Origin: an uncultured Bacteroidales bacterium
GTDB lineage: Bacteria; Bacteroidota; Bacteroidia; Bacteroidales; Paludibacteraceae
Assembly (NCBI GenBank): GCA_947164985.1
Contig: CAMUYI010000001.1
Coordinates: forward strand, 62,001-126,000
Direction of reading: 5' to 3'
DNA: 64,000 bases
Shown here: positions 63,194 to 64,000 of the stretch, in pieces
Layout of the letters: each line of letters starts with the position of its first letter
How positions within the stretch are numbered: the stretch's first letter is position 1
Notes under the pieces: model-generated
What the model saw: the letters and a program-made list of their open reading frames with translations, nothing else
Told to the model about the DNA's origin: nothing
Database searches by the model: none
Program-made: the position numbers and the translations under genes

Positions 63194-64000
63194 TTAGAAA
63201 TCAAGCACTTTTATCTCCACGCGGCGATTGATGGCGCGTTGTTCATCGCTCTCGTTGGGTACGAGCGGTTTGCGTTTACCGTATCCTACGATCACCATGC
63301 GATCGGCAGGGACACCACGGTTAATGAGCCATTTCTCTACCGCCTGACCACGTAAGGAGGACAGTCGGTCGTTGTATTTGTCGGACCCCTGGTCGTCGGT
63401 ATGAGATGATAACTCGATACGCAGGGTCGGATTCGTGAAGAGCAGTTGAGCCAGAGACTCCAACTCATCGTTCGAACTCTCGGTCAGTTCATACGAGTCA
63501 TGTTCGAACTGGATGTTCCGCAATTGAAGCACCATATCTTTCTGAATCGGCAGCAGGGCCACGACGACTGTCCGTTCGCGGGTGTCGTTGCCGGTATGGA
63601 AGAGCGTGTCGTAGAACATATATCCCTTAGCGGACACTTGTAAGGTGCGCTCCATGTTGATTCGCAAGGCCGTATCGGCAGGGGTCGGTTGACCGTTCAT
63701 CCGCAGTTGTGCCTCTTGGATGCGGTCTCCGGTAAGCTGGTTGATAATCCGGAAATGATGCAGGCTTTTCTTGGGTCGCATGGCGATGTCCAGTTCGGTC
63801 TCCGTGAAGATGGTAGGCCGTTGGGTATTGACTGTGAGCGTTATGTCTTCGTAGCCCTCGTGCTGCAGGTTGAGCGTGTGTAACTTACCTAAAGGTAAGA
63901 TCTCTTTCTTGGACCGCAGGATCGCTTGCGTCTCGCTGTCGTAGGTCAGAAGTGTCAGAGCCAACTGATCATCCAAAGAAATCGAACCGAACGAACGCTC
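63194..64000 (-). CDS. OmpA-family protein, C-terminal part only (runs off right edge)
   Basis: The minus strand is open to the last base, giving 268 residues of the C-terminal part. A TTG at 63976 is not a likely start. The N-terminal portion seen here has repeated beta-sandwich segments (LHTLNLQHEGYEDITLTV). The last 120 residues are an OmpA domain: IQFEHDSYELTESSNDELESL, LRIELSSHTDDQGSDKYNDRLSSLRGQAVEKWLI and RRVEIKVLDF, with the D and R that bind peptidoglycan. It therefore tethers an envelope complex to the cell wall. It is upstream of the helical secreted protein. Confidence 0.9.
   Translation of the reverse strand, partial: ERSFGSISLDDQLALTLLTYDSETQAILRSKKEILPLGKLHTLNLQHEGYEDITLTVNTQRPTIFTETELDIAMRPKKSLHHFRIINQLTGDRIQEAQLRMNGQPTPADTALRINMERTLQVSAKGYMFYDTLFHTGNDTRERTVVVALLPIQKDMVLQLRNIQFEHDSYELTESSNDELESLAQLLFTNPTLRIELSSHTDDQGSDKYNDRLSSLRGQAVEKWLINRGVPADRMVIVGYGKRKPLVPNESDEQRAINRRVEIKVLDF

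Overview
The window is a chromosomal stretch from an uncultured-type member of the Bacteroidota, most likely order Bacteroidales. The evidence is the promoter type (TTG, a 20-nt spacer, then TAnnTTTG) in front of most transcription units, a ParE, CysS, CCA enzyme, pepD-type dipeptidase and SufC that all read as Bacteroidales versions, DUF4290 and TRL-like proteins, eukaryote-type glycogen enzymes, and secreted proteins with a short shared C-terminal tail. No rRNA, tRNA, CRISPR array, complete insertion sequence or prophage was seen.

Layout. 1-18.5 kb: a minus-strand block of secreted surface proteins, including a 3592-residue InlB-repeat/beta-helix giant, a seven-repeat CDS-type protein and a partial protein running off the left edge. 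18.5-20.4 kb: a DUF1016-family PDDEXK nuclease and an unknown small gene. 20.6-25.0 kb: a plus-strand operon with a polyferredoxin membrane protein, a Tat-dependent ferredoxin/aldo-keto reductase lipoprotein, and the TatA and TatC that presumably export it. 25-27.4 kb: lgt and a phosphoethanolamine-transferase-like sulfatase-fold enzyme. 27.4-30.1 kb: an accessory-looking island with a DUF3987 gene behind a folded leader, and a secreted protein. 30.2-34 kb: cca, parE and a small Cys-rich membrane protein. 34-43.1 kb: minus-strand genes for a lipase, unknown membrane and secreted proteins, a TRL-like lipoprotein, an M15-like peptidase, cysS, nagB, a thioredoxin-like lipoprotein, glgB and a YhcH protein. 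43.2-53.3 kb: a FeoB-like transporter coupled to an HMA protein, pepD, a beta-barrel protein, and an operon with a pRiA4b-like protein, miaA, a PKD lipoprotein, glycogen synthase and a C69 dipeptidase. 53.5-64 kb: an AraC-type membrane regulator, an operon EEP-DUF4290-prs-M28-sufC-sufD, then a polyprenyl synthetase, aroB, an unknown secreted protein and an OmpA-family protein cut by the right edge.

The most unusual property is not a gene. Degenerate tandem repeats with 7-8 bp units occupy more than twenty gene junctions and also lie inside coding sequences. There they encode signal-peptide cores, C-terminal ends, stop and start codons, and three separate in-frame insertions in the CCA-adding enzyme. 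Two other short palindromic element types sit in frame inside pepD and the DUF1016 nuclease gene. Together these look like an ongoing invasion of genes by very short repeats, comparable in outcome to cyanobacterial heptanucleotide STRRs or Rickettsia palindromic elements but with different sequences.
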